From positions 1 to 64,000 of the forward strand of contig NZ_JAPWKF010000006.1 of the NCBI RefSeq assembly GCF_028283685.1: a stretch of 64,000 bases of DNA, given 5' to 3'. The notes below the pieces were generated by a model. It was given only the letters and a program-made list of their open reading frames with translations. It ran no database searches and was not told where the DNA came from. The DNA comes from Edaphobacter sp. GTDB lineage: Bacteria; Acidobacteriota; Terriglobia; Terriglobales; Acidobacteriaceae. The position numbers and the translations under genes were made by a program. Of the stretch, positions 7,484-16,375 are shown piece after piece; the stretch's first letter is position 1; the number at the start of each line of letters is the position of its first letter.

Positions 7484-8470
7484 ATGCCCAGGCTTTCGAG
7501 GTTGTTACTGTCCGCGGTTCTTCCCTTCTGTCTGCACTTCCAGACGCAGTACCGTGCGGTTGCAGAGGAGCCGGAGACGGCGGCGGTCCACGCCTCGGTG
7601 TGGAGCTCGAAGGATGCGGTGCATGCGGTTGGATTTCCCGATGCCAGGGAGAACAAGAAGGGCGTGCTGAGCCTGGATGCAGGCAGTCTGACGTTTACGA
7701 GCGCGGCGACGAAGGCGGCCATCCCCCGCAGCGCGATTACGGCGGTGAGCGCGGGCAACGATCGCGTGGAGTTGTGGGGCACGGGGGGACGCATCCTTCG
7801 CATGGCGATTCCCGAGGGCGGCGGCCTGGCGGCCGGAGCGATGATGCATCATCGCGTGGACATGCTGACGGTGGAGTTCCTCGATCCTCGCGGAGGCATG
7901 CATTCGGCGGTGTTCTATCTGCCTGCGAACGAGGCGACGAGCGCGCTGACGGCTTTCTCGCAGGTTCCGTTTGCGGCGGCCGCAATGAATCTGAAGGGAT
8001 GCGGAACAAATCCGGTGGAGCCGGGGAGCGTGCTGGTGGAGGCGCCGGACTGGGGAGCGGTCGAGGTTCCGGCGGCGTACCGCGCACTGGCGTATGAGCA
8101 TCTGCTCGAACGCCTGCGAACGGCCAGGGGCGTGAGGCATGTGTACCGCTATGGCGAGATCAATGCCGGGTCGGCGTGCCCGCAGTACACCATTCATGTT
8201 GCGGTCCAGACGTTCAAGAAAGGCAACCAGGTGGTGCGGGCGGCGACGGGACCGATCGGCATGTTTACGTCGGCGACGGAGATCACGTTGAATGTGCGCT
8301 TTCAGGACCATGCCGGAAAGCTGGACGTCCATCAGCAGATCAAAGCGACGGTGCGCACGGAGTCGGAGAGTACGGGCGTAGCGGACAAGCTGGCGAAGAC
8401 ACTGACGAAGCACTACGTGGCGATTGTGCGCACCGCGGACGCTGGCGATACGGCAAAGGCGAAGTCGTGA
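7484..8470 (+). CDS. Exported protein of unknown function
   Basis: 328 residues from the ATG at 7484 (AAGGAG nine bases upstream). A signal peptide is evident (basic PRLSR, then a hydrophobic run up to about residue 25). The mature part shows no catalytic motif I recognise. The segment around residues 40-150 has the look of a small beta-rich PH-like fold, and the C-terminal half carries several alternating strands; this is impression only. Its stop codon overlaps a possible ATG of the following tetR gene (TGATG, 8468-8472), and the palindrome 7434-7459 lies in its promoter, so it is probably the main target of that regulator. Confidence 0.7.
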   Translation: MPRLSRLLLSAVLPFCLHFQTQYRAVAEEPETAAVHASVWSSKDAVHAVGFPDARENKKGVLSLDAGSLTFTSAATKAAIPRSAITAVSAGNDRVELWGTGGRILRMAIPEGGGLAAGAMMHHRVDMLTVEFLDPRGGMHSAVFYLPANEATSALTAFSQVPFAAAAMNLKGCGTNPVEPGSVLVEAPDWGAVEVPAAYRALAYEHLLERLRTARGVRHVYRYGEINAGSACPQYTIHVAVQTFKKGNQVVRAATGPIGMFTSATEITLNVRFQDHAGKLDVHQQIKATVRTESESTGVADKLAKTLTKHYVAIVRTADAGDTAKAKS

Positions 8471-8553
8471 TGCCGGAGAGTCTTGCGGAGGTGACGCAGG
8501 AGTGTCCTGCGATCTTCAGTGGGCAGAGCCGGAGAGTGTTCTCATCATCTAGG

Positions 8554-9219
8554 ATGGGACAGAACATGATGGCGCCACGCACTCCAGACAGGCCCGGCAC
8601 TCCCAGGAAACCGGGTACGCCAAACAAACATGAACTCCGCACGGCGGAGACCCGCGAGCGTCTGCTGAAGGCGGCGGAGCAGGTGTTTCTCCGCGATGGG
8701 TATGAGCGTGCCGAGCTTGGCGAGATCGCGAAGCTGGCTGGTCGAACAAAAGGCGCGATCTACGCGCAGTTCGAGAGCAAGGAGGCGATCTTTCTGGCGC
8801 TGGTGGAGATGCATGCGCTGCGACGCAGGGGCAAGGTTCAGAAGCATTTGAATGCTTCGGCTTCGACGCGGGAGAATCTTGCTACGTTCCGGAAAGACTT
8901 CCTCGCGTCCGTCAACGATGAGACATGGGGACTTCTGCTGCTGGAGTTCAAGCTGTATTCGCTTCGCCACCCGGATGCGCAGGATCGTCTGAAGCGGGTG
9001 TACGAGACGATTATTCCGAGCAATGAAGAGGCGGTGTATGCGTCGTTGCTGGGATCGCCGGGTAGAGGCAAGGCTGCGCTGGGGCGAGCGCCGGCGGTGC
9101 ATGCCGGCTTCGCGATGCTCACAGGGCTGACGGTAGAGGCGCGGTTTGGCGGAAAGCTGGATGCGCAGACGATGGAGAAGATCGCCGCGCGCCTGTTCGA
9201 GGCGCTGTTTGATCGATGA
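8554..9219 (+). CDS. TetR/AcrR-family transcriptional regulator
   Basis: 222 codons from the ATG at 8554. The DNA-binding helix-turn-helix is clear (TRERLLKAAEQVF, ELGEIAKLAGRTKGAIYAQF); the rest is the all-helical ligand and dimerisation domain. The start is uncertain: in-frame ATGs occur at 8470 (overlapping the upstream stop as TGATG), 8554, 8566 and 8569. The Pro/Gly-rich leader before residue 25 is unlikely to fold. It is cotranscribed with the exported protein upstream and probably binds the palindrome at 7434-7459. Confidence 0.85.
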   Translation: MGQNMMAPRTPDRPGTPRKPGTPNKHELRTAETRERLLKAAEQVFLRDGYERAELGEIAKLAGRTKGAIYAQFESKEAIFLALVEMHALRRRGKVQKHLNASASTRENLATFRKDFLASVNDETWGLLLLEFKLYSLRHPDAQDRLKRVYETIIPSNEEAVYASLLGSPGRGKAALGRAPAVHAGFAMLTGLTVEARFGGKLDAQTMEKIAARLFEALFDR

Positions 9220-9290
9220 GCTGAAGGCCTGCGCGGAGTTTGCAGGCCTGCTCCGGGACGGCTACAGTAGGTGCGGACCTGGAGCTGCTT

Positions 9291-9689
9291 ATGAAAAAGT
9301 CTGTGGCGATGGAATCGGCGTCCGCGTCGATCGACGCAAAGATTGAGGAGCTGGGAGACTGGCGCGGTGCGATGCTTGCCGCAGTGCGCGAGATGATCCA
9401 CGAGGCCGATCCTGAGATCGTCGAAGAGATGAAGTGGCGAGGCACGCCGGTCTTCTCGCATGGCGGCATCGTGTGCACGGGCGAGACCTACAAGAGCGTG
9501 GTGAAGCTGACGTTCGCGAAGGGTGCTTCGCTGGCCGATCCTGCGGGCCTGTTCAACTCCAGCCTTGAGGGTAATGTGCGGCGTGCGATCGACATTCGCG
9601 AGGGCGAGAAGCTGAACAAGACAGCGCTGAAGAAGCTGATCCGCGAGGCGGTGGCGTTGAATCTTGCGGGCAAGAAGAAGTCAAAGTGA
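9291..9689 (+). CDS. DUF1801 (YdhG-like) domain protein
   Basis: 132 residues from the ATG at 9291, preceded by GGAG six bases away. The sequence has the DUF1801 pattern: WRGAMLAAVREMIHEADPEIVEEMKWRGTPVF reads as the usual helix followed by the W-x-G-x-P segment, then a Lys-rich C-terminus. The fold is related to frataxin-like iron chaperones such as YdhG, but the role of most members is unknown. It ends at a hairpin shared with the convergent SDR gene. Confidence 0.8.
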   Translation: MKKSVAMESASASIDAKIEELGDWRGAMLAAVREMIHEADPEIVEEMKWRGTPVFSHGGIVCTGETYKSVVKLTFAKGASLADPAGLFNSSLEGNVRRAIDIREGEKLNKTALKKLIREAVALNLAGKKKSK

Positions 9690-9690
9690 G

Positions 9691-9716
9691 CGACCGCCGC
9701 GAATAGGCGGCGGTCG
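9691..9716. terminator. Hairpin between convergent genes
   Basis: CGACCGCCG and CGGCGGTCG form a perfect 9-bp stem around an 8-nt loop, lying two bases after the DUF1801 stop. There is no long T run, so termination strength is uncertain. Confidence 0.55.
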
Positions 9717-9740
9717 TTACTTGTGGGTGGTGCCTGCGGT

Positions 9741-10634
9741 TTACGCGCTGTAGTTCATGTTGGCGAGGTCGGTAAGCAGGCTGGGGCCGGTGGGGTTCCA
9801 GTCAAAGCGCTTGCGGGTGATGACGCTGGAGGCCGGCAGGTCGAAGGAGGCGAAGGCGGCCAGCCAGCCGAAGTGCGCGGGCGCTTCCTCGGGGGTAAGA
9901 GAGGCGGTGGGAAGATTGAGGCCGCGGCCGATGGCCTCGGCGATGTCGCGCATGGAGACGCCCTCTTCGCCGACGGCGTTGTAGCGGAGGCCGGGCTGGG
10001 CGCCTTCGATGGCGAGGCGGTAGAGGCGGGCGGTGTCGGAGATGTGGCAGGCGGGCCAGCGGCTAGTGCCTTCACCGACGTAGGCGGAGACGCCCTTCTG
10101 TCGGGTGATGGGGATGACGTAGCTGACGAGACCCTGCCTGGCAGTGTCGTGGACCTGCGGAAGGCGCATGACGGAGACGTTGAGGCCCTTTTCGACGAGG
10201 GCGTCAGCGGCGAACTCAGTGGCGACGCGGGGGACGTGAGCGTTGGCGGAAGGCTTGTCCTCTTCGGTGACGGGCTGGCCGGGTTTGGCCGCGCCCATGC
10301 CGGTACCTGAGGTGACGATGAGGGGGCGATTGGAGCCGGCGAGGACGGAGCCGATGGCCTCGATGACGCCGCGGTCGGTCTCGCAGTTTTCGGCGAACTT
10401 GGAGAAGTCGTGGTTGAAGGCGAGGTGGATGACGGCGTCCACGTCTTCGGCTCCGCGGCGGATGCTGTCGAGGTCGTAGAGATCGGCGTGGTGGGGCTCG
10501 GCGCCTGCGGCGGTGAGGGCGCGGGCACCTTCATCGCTGCGCGTCATGCCGAGGACCTGGTGGCCGGCGCTGATGAGCTCGGGGACGAGGGCGGTGCCGA
10601 TGAAACCGGTGGCGCCGGTGAGAAAGATACGCAT
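9741..10634 (-). CDS. NAD(P)-dependent epimerase/SDR family oxidoreductase
   Basis: 297 residues, an extended or atypical SDR. The N-terminal nucleotide-binding motif is GATGFIG (residues 7-13), and acidic residues after the second strand are followed by HADLYDLDS. The Tyr-x3-Lys motif of classical SDRs is not obvious, which fits the NmrA/epimerase-like branch with altered active site. It is divergent from an AraC-type gene at 10866, a common pairing in which the regulator controls the oxidoreductase. Substrate unknown. Confidence 0.82.
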   Translation of the reverse strand: MRIFLTGATGFIGTALVPELISAGHQVLGMTRSDEGARALTAAGAEPHHADLYDLDSIRRGAEDVDAVIHLAFNHDFSKFAENCETDRGVIEAIGSVLAGSNRPLIVTSGTGMGAAKPGQPVTEEDKPSANAHVPRVATEFAADALVEKGLNVSVMRLPQVHDTARQGLVSYVIPITRQKGVSAYVGEGTSRWPACHISDTARLYRLAIEGAQPGLRYNAVGEEGVSMRDIAEAIGRGLNLPTASLTPEEAPAHFGWLAAFASFDLPASSVITRKRFDWNPTGPSLLTDLANMNYSA

Positions 10635-10865
10635 TGCACTTCTCCTTGAGTTCCTTGAACGGAAGATTGGGGGCTGCGGTTTTCGGGTCGAGCTTGAAGG
10701 TTAGGCTGCACGGGCGAACATGGAGGTCGAGCGTTGATTCCATCAGGAGCGGTTCGGGCCTTCATGTCCTGCTTGTATTGAGATGAGTGTTTTGGCGGTA
10801 CGATCTATGTTGTAAGTCCGTAATACTGGCTCGATCGTCCGAGTTGGTCCGGGTGAGGGGGAATC

Positions 10866-11801
10866 TTGTTTGGATTCGAGGGGATGGATCCGTTGTCGGA
10901 GGTGCTGTCGCTGCTGAAGCTGCGAGGCTTTATGGCGGGAGGGTTCGACCTGGCGGGGGCGTGGTCGCTGGAGTTCGGGCCGCATGAGGGGATCAAGTGC
11001 TACGCGATGGTGACGGGCTGGTGCTGGCTGGCAGTGGAGGGGGTCGAGCCGGTGCGGCTGGAGGCGGGAGACTGCTTTCTGCTGCCGAGAGGGCTTCCCT
11101 TCCGGATGGCGACGGACCTGTCGCTGCCGCCGACGGATGCGCGTGCCGTCTTCCATATGCCTATGCGAGGAAGAATTGCGACGTGGAACGGCGGCGGCGA
11201 GTGCTTCGGGCTGGGCGGCTTCTTTGCGCTGGAGGGGCAATACGCACGATTGCTGCTGAGTGAGCTGCCCCCGGTGGTGCACATCAAGGGGGAGAGCGAA
11301 CGGACGGAGCTGCGGTGGCTGCTGGAACGGATGCGGGTGGAGGTGCTGGAGCCGCGTCCGGGAGGGTCGCTGGTGGCGCAGCAGCTGGCGACGATGATGC
11401 TGGTGCAGGCGCTGCGTCTGCATCTGAAGGACGGGTTGAGCGGACGCGCGGGATGGCTTTCAGCGCTGACGAACCGGCAGATGCAGGCGGCGATCACGTC
11501 GATACACGATGCTCCGGCGAAGGGCTGGACGCTGGCACAGCTGGCGCAGCGGTGCGGGATGTCGCGGTCGATCTTCGCGGCGAAGTTCAAGACGACGGTG
11601 GGAGTCTCGCCGATGGAGTACCTGACGCGGTGGCGGATGCTGCTGGCGGGGGACCGGCTGCGGCAGTCGGACGATGCGGTGGCGTCGATCGCGCAGTCGC
11701 TGGGGTATGCGTCGGAGAGCGCGTTCAGCAAGGCGTTTCGACGGGTGATGGGGAGCTCGCCGCGGCAGTTCCGAGGGGCGGAAGCGGAGGCGGTGCCTTA
11801 G
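10866..11801 (+). CDS. AraC-family regulator with N-terminal cupin domain
   Basis: 311 residues. Residues ~10-190 form a cupin-type sensor (GDCFLLPRGLPFRM). The C-terminal ~100 residues hold both AraC helix-turn-helices (LAQLAQRCGMSRSIFAAKF, then SIAQSLGYASESAFSKAF) and the closing signature GSSPRQFR. The chosen start is TTG at 10866, which follows GAGGGGG by five bases; an ATG at 10884 is the alternative. It is divergent from the SDR gene and likely regulates it. Confidence 0.85.
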   Translation: MFGFEGMDPLSEVLSLLKLRGFMAGGFDLAGAWSLEFGPHEGIKCYAMVTGWCWLAVEGVEPVRLEAGDCFLLPRGLPFRMATDLSLPPTDARAVFHMPMRGRIATWNGGGECFGLGGFFALEGQYARLLLSELPPVVHIKGESERTELRWLLERMRVEVLEPRPGGSLVAQQLATMMLVQALRLHLKDGLSGRAGWLSALTNRQMQAAITSIHDAPAKGWTLAQLAQRCGMSRSIFAAKFKTTVGVSPMEYLTRWRMLLAGDRLRQSDDAVASIAQSLGYASESAFSKAFRRVMGSSPRQFRGAEAEAVP

Positions 11802-11832
11802 TTTTTTCTTCGCGTGGCCGGGTGGAGTCCGT

Positions 11833-11915
11833 TGTAGAGAAGCAGGTCTCTTTCACCCAAAGCGAGCAAGCTTGCAGGGGACTCTGACTCTCCACTGCGC
11901 TTCGGTCGGCATGAC
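11833..11915. repeat. Dispersed GC-rich repeat, copy 2
   Basis: Fills most of the 123 bp between the araC-type gene and the diguanylate cyclase. It runs from about GTAGAGAAGCAGGTCTC to CTTCGGTCGGCATGAC, with the same ends as the copies at 680, 15118, 48821 and 63051. Confidence 0.7.
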
Positions 11916-11924
11916 GTGGGGTGG

Positions 11925-13121
11925 CTAGGAGCGGAGGGCCAGGGGCTTGAGATCGTCGAAGGAAGTGCGGGCGATGTCGCGGGGGAGGAGCTCGAGGGAG
12001 TCGTTGCGCCGTGTGGTGTTTTTCTCGTGGTAGAGGCGAATATCGCTGTCGTGGTAGAGGCTGGCGACGGTCATGTCCTTGCCGCGGGCGGTGACGCAGC
12101 CGATGCTGACGGCGATGGAGAAGCTCTGGCCGGGGGAGGCCGGGATGCTGATCTTCTGGATGGCGGAGCGGATGCGGGTGCAGATGAGGTCGGCGTCGAG
12201 CTCGCTGGCCTCGGGGAGCAGGACGAAGAACTCGTCGCCGCCGATGCGGGTGGCGAGGTCGGTGATGCGGAGCGAGGAGAGGAGAGCCTCGGCGACGGCG
12301 CAGAGGGCGCGATCGCCGGCGGCGTGTCCCCAGGTGTCATTGATGTGCTTGAAGCGGTTGAGGTCGAGCGCGAGGGCGGAGCAGGGAAGGTTGAGGCGGA
12401 TGGTGCGGCTGAGCTCGCGGCGGCCGAAGTCGTCGAGGGCGCGGCGGTTGAGCAGGCCGGTGAGTGGGTCGGTCATGGCGCGGCGCTCGAGCTCGTCGCG
12501 GACGCGGAGGGAGTCGATCCAGAGGAAGGAGAGAGAGAGGCCGGCGATGGCGACCAGGCCGGACCAGGTGAACCAGGCGTCGGCATGGTGAAACATGGCG
12601 ACACCGAGGATGCGGACGAAGCCAAGCAGGATGTGCAGGTAAAGCACGATGGCCATGGCGCGCAGGGCGGGCCGGATGGTCTTCTCCTTGCAGCGCGCCA
12701 GGTGAATCCAGATGGGCAGCTGCATGACCGGCATGATGAGGACGGCTTCGAGGGTGCGGATGACGACGTCGGGCCGGACGTAGGTGAAGTACGCGTAGCT
12801 GAGGATGGTGGCGACATTGAGGCCAAGGAGCCAGAACATGTGGCTGGTACGCCGGGTGGTGATGGCAATCGCCCGTTCCATGAAGACGTAGGTCATGAAA
12901 AACAGGAAGTTACCCAGGATGATGGCGTAGAAGGGTGCAATGACACCGCGGTAGGCCTGCAGGGAGAGGCCGATCCCGCCCAGGATGAAGCCCAGAGAGA
13001 ACCAGACAGGGCCATTGTCGGAGTAGTCACGCCTCTGCGCACGCCATACCGAGAAGATGACGATGCCCATGAAAATCAACAGGCCGCCCTGCATGCTGAA
13101 CAGAGTAAGACGATCCATCAA
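11925..13121 (-). CDS. Membrane diguanylate cyclase (GGDEF)
   Basis: 398 residues. About the first 205 residues hold roughly six membrane helices; the rest is a GGDEF domain. The active-site motif GGDEF is intact at residues 294-298, and the product-inhibition I-site RITD ends five residues before it, as in PleD, so both synthesis of cyclic di-GMP from two GTP and feedback control are predicted. MTDPLTGLLNRR marks the domain start. No EAL domain is present. The membrane part is not a named sensor I can identify, so the signal is unknown. Confidence 0.9.
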   Translation of the reverse strand: MMDRLTLFSMQGGLLIFMGIVIFSVWRAQRRDYSDNGPVWFSLGFILGGIGLSLQAYRGVIAPFYAIILGNFLFFMTYVFMERAIAITTRRTSHMFWLLGLNVATILSYAYFTYVRPDVVIRTLEAVLIMPVMQLPIWIHLARCKEKTIRPALRAMAIVLYLHILLGFVRILGVAMFHHADAWFTWSGLVAIAGLSLSFLWIDSLRVRDELERRAMTDPLTGLLNRRALDDFGRRELSRTIRLNLPCSALALDLNRFKHINDTWGHAAGDRALCAVAEALLSSLRITDLATRIGGDEFFVLLPEASELDADLICTRIRSAIQKISIPASPGQSFSIAVSIGCVTARGKDMTVASLYHDSDIRLYHEKNTTRRNDSLELLPRDIARTSFDDLKPLALRS

Positions 13122-13336
13122 CCAATCCTGTAAGGATAAATTTTACCCCCAGCGGCTGGCGTCGCAATGGCACTTAGGGAGCAGACGGGTGGTTACCAGA
13201 AGGGGATAGGCGCGCAATGAAGGGTCGGGGCTGAGAGTGCGACCGGAGAGCGATGCCGCTATCGTGCTGACTGCAGGGGTACCGAAGTTGACGCGATGGC
13301 TGGCCGACGACGTTGGGCGGAGCATAGGCTGATGCG
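13122..13336. other. Intergenic region, nothing recognised
   Basis: 215 bp between divergent genes. It should carry promoters for both, but I see no clear palindrome or repeat. A 60-codon minus-strand frame here has no ribosome-binding site and looks non-coding. Confidence 0.5.
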
Positions 13337-14710
13337 GTGAGAGAACGAGCTTATCTGCTGGCGTGCGTGGTATTGCTGAGTTCCCTGGGGCTGCGGGCGC
13401 AGACGCCAGGTGTAACGGATGGGGCTGCTTCGGCAGCGGCGAAGTCTTCAGCGGCGGCTATGGATGCGGAGCTGGCGGACTACCGTCTGGACGAGCTGGA
13501 TCGCCGGCTGGCGGCGATGCCCAAAGGGGTTGAGCGGGACTACTACGCCGGGCAGGCTGCGAATCTCCGGGGAGAGCTGAAGGCATCGGAGAAGCTGCTG
13601 CGGCGGGCGCTGGAGGGGCTGCGCGCGAGCCGTGATGCCCGCGCGGCGGATGCGCTGGAGACGATCGCGGACGACGAGACGAAGCTGTATCGCTATGGCA
13701 GGGCGTCGCGGGCGTTCGACGAGTACTTTGCGGTAAAGGCGGAGAAGCAGGGCGACGACTCAAAGGCCGATGTGAAGGCTGACAGCAAGGGCGACGTTAA
13801 GGACGATGCCAAGATCGTGGCGCTGCTCTCGCAGGTGAAGCCGATGAAGGTGACGTGGCACGGCGCGGTGCGCCTGCCGATGACGCAAAACGCGATCGGA
13901 TCGAACACGGCGGAGCTGGAGACCAACGGCGTGAAGGAGCATTGGCTGCTGGATACGGGAGCGAACTACTCGGTGGCGACGAGGAGCTTTGCGAAGGCGG
14001 CGGGCATCCGCGTGCTGCCGGGGTTTGCGGCGACGGGCGCGGGGGTGACGGGGATCGAGAACAAGCTGCAGGTAGGCGTGCTGCCGTCGCTGCGGATCGG
14101 GGGTGCGACGGTGCGCAACGTGGCCTTCCTCATTCTTGACGACGCGAATCTGAAGATCAGCGCGGGCGACCTGAACTTCCAGATCAACGCGATTCTTGGC
14201 TACCCGGTGCTGCAGGCGCTGGGCGTGGTGACGTTCGCGCAGGACGGCACGTTCGAGGCGGGGCCGACGGCGCGGCGAGGCGTGACGACGGTGCCGCTGT
14301 ACATGCAGCGTCTGGACCCGGTGGCGCTGTTCGGGGTGAAGGATGCCAGCGTGCCGTTCACGCTGGATACGGGGGCGTCGAGCACGGATCTTTCGGTGCG
14401 CTACTACGAGCGGTTCAAGGATGCAGGGCTGGGCTGGAAGGAAGGCCACGACGAGGCGGGAGGCGCGGGCGGATCGGTGAAGCGTACTATCTTCCGGCAG
14501 CCGCGCGTGGAGCTGAAGGTCGGCGACAGGACGGCGGTGCTGAAGAATGTCTCGATCACGCCGAAGAAGACGAATGCCGGGCTGGATGAGCTGTACGGCA
14601 ACGTGGGGCAGGACCTCTTCCGCGACTTCGAGAGTGTGACCTTCGATTTCAGGCAGATGACGTTCGGAGTCGGCGCGCCGCGTGCGGCCGATGCTGCGGT
14701 TGCGCGCTGA
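13337..14710 (+). CDS. Secreted retropepsin-like aspartyl protease-family protein
   Basis: 457 residues, GTG start at 13337. A signal peptide (about residues 1-21, ending LRAQ) is followed by a ~130-residue helical region with a charged Lys/Asp linker, then two retropepsin-like halves, each with a DTGA motif (Asp206 and Asp344). Single retropepsin domains normally dimerise; here two copies in one chain could form the active site internally, as in pepsin. Such double-DTG proteins are common in this bacterial group but uncharacterised. Confidence 0.8.
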   Translation: MRERAYLLACVVLLSSLGLRAQTPGVTDGAASAAAKSSAAAMDAELADYRLDELDRRLAAMPKGVERDYYAGQAANLRGELKASEKLLRRALEGLRASRDARAADALETIADDETKLYRYGRASRAFDEYFAVKAEKQGDDSKADVKADSKGDVKDDAKIVALLSQVKPMKVTWHGAVRLPMTQNAIGSNTAELETNGVKEHWLLDTGANYSVATRSFAKAAGIRVLPGFAATGAGVTGIENKLQVGVLPSLRIGGATVRNVAFLILDDANLKISAGDLNFQINAILGYPVLQALGVVTFAQDGTFEAGPTARRGVTTVPLYMQRLDPVALFGVKDASVPFTLDTGASSTDLSVRYYERFKDAGLGWKEGHDEAGGAGGSVKRTIFRQPRVELKVGDRTAVLKNVSITPKKTNAGLDELYGNVGQDLFRDFESVTFDFRQMTFGVGAPRAADAAVAR

Positions 14711-14717
14711 GCGGGAT

Positions 14718-15032
14718 TCAGGGGATGCGGATGAAGATCTCGTCGTCGTACTGCCGGGCCTCGTAGGTGATCAGGGGCGGGTCGCAGGGCATCTGGGGCT
14801 GGCCGGTGGCGATGTCGAAGCGCCAGGCGTGGTACGGGCAGACGACGGTGGAGCCTTCGAGGTGCCCGGTGTTGAGCGGTGCGCCCTGGTGGGGACAGCG
14901 GTTGTCGAAGACGCAGATGCGCTCGGGGGCGTCCTCCGGTCGGGCGACGCAGAGCTGCAGGTTATGGCCGCGGAAGGTGCGCATGGCGCCGGGGGCGGGG
15001 AGTTCGCTCGCGTTGCAGAGTTTAACGATCAT
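14718..15032 (-). CDS. Rieske [2Fe-2S] ferredoxin-like protein
   Basis: 104 residues, one Rieske domain. Both cluster-binding motifs are present: C46-P-H48 (CPHQGAPL) and C65-x2-H68 (CPYHAW). The length and lack of a membrane anchor fit the small-subunit NirD or dioxygenase-ferredoxin type. No reductase or oxygenase lies beside it, so the electron partner is unknown. The gene is convergent with the protease gene, only 7 bp apart. Confidence 0.88.
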   Translation of the reverse strand: MIVKLCNASELPAPGAMRTFRGHNLQLCVARPEDAPERICVFDNRCPHQGAPLNTGHLEGSTVVCPYHAWRFDIATGQPQMPCDPPLITYEARQYDDEIFIRIP

Positions 15033-15117
15033 CTGTGGGATGTGGGTCTTCTGTTGTTAAGGGTAGTGGATATAGCACTGCGGGGGGTGATTTGCTTTGC
15101 GGTGGCCAGAGGGCGTG

Positions 15118-15268
15118 AGTCGAACAGAGGTCTCTGCCGCTCAAGCGAGCAGGCTCGCCGGGGAGGCCGGTCATTCCACTGTGCGCTTCGCGCCTTCGGT
15201 CGGGATGACGACACTCCGAGTCGTGGCAAGTGTGTGCCCACGTCTCAGAGGCGAGACGTGGGCACACA
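15118..15268. repeat. Two dispersed repeats side by side
   Basis: The 283 bp between the Rieske and nitroreductase genes hold copy 3 of the CTTCGGTCGGGATGAC repeat (about 15118-15209). Next to it is the longest copy of the CCCACGTCTC palindrome: two perfect 16-bp arms, 15231-15246 and 15253-15268, around the 6-nt loop AGAGGC. Confidence 0.8.
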
Positions 15269-15315
15269 GGTTGGTGGCCCGGCGGGGGAACAGCAGCAAA
15301 GAGAAAAGAGCGGGG

Positions 15316-15912
15316 CTACGGTTGCAGCTTGCCCTCGAAGACGGATTCGGCGAGGGGGCGGCGGGTGTTGGGCTTTTCGCGCTCGGCCAGCTCGGGCGGC
15401 AGGGTGGCGGGATCGCCGTGGCGGCCGACGGCGTAGGCGCACTCCAGGTGGTAGTCGTCGGTGATGTTCAGCTCCTGGACGGCGCGGTCGCGTTCGATGC
15501 CGGCCATGCCGTGGGCGTACCAGCCGCGCTTGCGAACCTCGAGGGCAAAGAAGCCGGAGGCGGTGCCGGTATCGAAGGAGTGGGTGCCGAGGGGCACAAC
15601 CTTGCCGCTGGGGGAGGTGGAGGTCTTCTTGGAGACGAAGAAGAGCAGCGCGGAGGCGTTTTTGGCCCACACCTGGTTGCCGGGGACGAGCAGGCTGACG
15701 AAGTGCTCGAAGGCGGGGGTTCCGTGGAGGGCGTAGAGGAAGCGCCAGGGCTGCGCGTTGGAGGAGGAGGGCGCCCAGCGTGCGGCTTCGAGCATGGAGA
15801 AGAGCTCTTCGCGGGCGATGGTCTCTCCGGTGAAGGCGCGCGGCGACCAGCGCTCGAGGAAGATGGTGTCGATAGAGTAGTCGGCGGTGCGGCCGTTGGC
15901 GGTGGTGCTCAT
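15316..15912 (-). CDS. Nitroreductase family protein
   Basis: 198 residues from the ATG at 15912, with GGAGGAAGC upstream. FMN-binding features of the family are visible: RWSPRAFTG near the N-terminus, ARWAPSSSNAQPWRF, and a late Gly-rich/Tyr segment. These flavoenzymes reduce nitroaromatics, quinones or enones with NAD(P)H and act as homodimers; the true substrate is not predictable. An AhpD-like gene follows upstream on the same strand, 160 bp away. Confidence 0.85.
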   Translation of the reverse strand: MSTTANGRTADYSIDTIFLERWSPRAFTGETIAREELFSMLEAARWAPSSSNAQPWRFLYALHGTPAFEHFVSLLVPGNQVWAKNASALLFFVSKKTSTSPSGKVVPLGTHSFDTGTASGFFALEVRKRGWYAHGMAGIERDRAVQELNITDDYHLECAYAVGRHGDPATLPPELAEREKPNTRRPLAESVFEGKLQP

Positions 15913-16023
15913 GTGCGGTGCTTCCTCCTGCGGGTGTTGTGCATTGCTGCTGGTGGTTGGATGCAGGGATGGTGACGGGGACGCTTGTGGGTGAGCCGGA
16001 TTGGTTTGTATCGGGGGTGGGAA

Positions 16024-16049
16024 CCCACGTCTCAGGGGCGAGACGTGGG
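16024..16049. repeat. CCCACGTCTC palindrome, copy 3
   Basis: Perfect 10-bp arms CCCACGTCTC/GAGACGTGGG with loop AGGGGC, between the nitroreductase and AhpD-like genes. Confidence 0.8.
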
Positions 16050-16072
16050 CATTCGTTTTGTGAGGCTTAGCG

Positions 16073-16375
16073 TTATTTGTAGAGGTGGGTGGCGTGGGTG
16101 ATGGCGGCACCGGCGCGCATGACGGCGGCGACGAGGGCGGTCTCGGCAAGCATGGCCTCGGTGGCTCCGGCTTCGACGGCGGCTTTGCGATGCAGCTCGA
16201 GGCAGTAGGGGCACTGCGTGGTAAGCGCGACGGCGAGGGCCATCAGCTGCTTATGCAGGACGTCGATGGAGCCGGGCTGGAAGGCGGCCTTGTCGAAGGC
16301 CCAGAAGGCCTTCATGGCGTCGGGCGCGTTTTCGTCCAGCTTCTTGAGCTGGGAGAGGTTCTTCATGTCGTACAT
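16073..16375 (-). CDS. Carboxymuconolactone decarboxylase/AhpD-family protein
   Basis: 100 residues, the size of a single CMD domain. The redox motif C55-P-Y-C58 with H62 (CPYCLELH) is the AhpD-type catalytic site, which argues for a peroxidase-linked thiol function in place of decarboxylation. The ATG at 16375 follows a GGAGAA ribosome-binding site. It is divergent from the EF-P-like gene. A link with the nearby nitroreductase is plausible from strand and distance only. Confidence 0.87.
   Translation of the reverse strand: MYDMKNLSQLKKLDENAPDAMKAFWAFDKAAFQPGSIDVLHKQLMALAVALTTQCPYCLELHRKAAVEAGATEAMLAETALVAAVMRAGAAITHATHLYK

Noticed and set aside
8170..8553. Long upstream extension of the tetR frame
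   Set aside because: It overlaps the exported-protein gene in another frame; only the part from 8470 is even possible.
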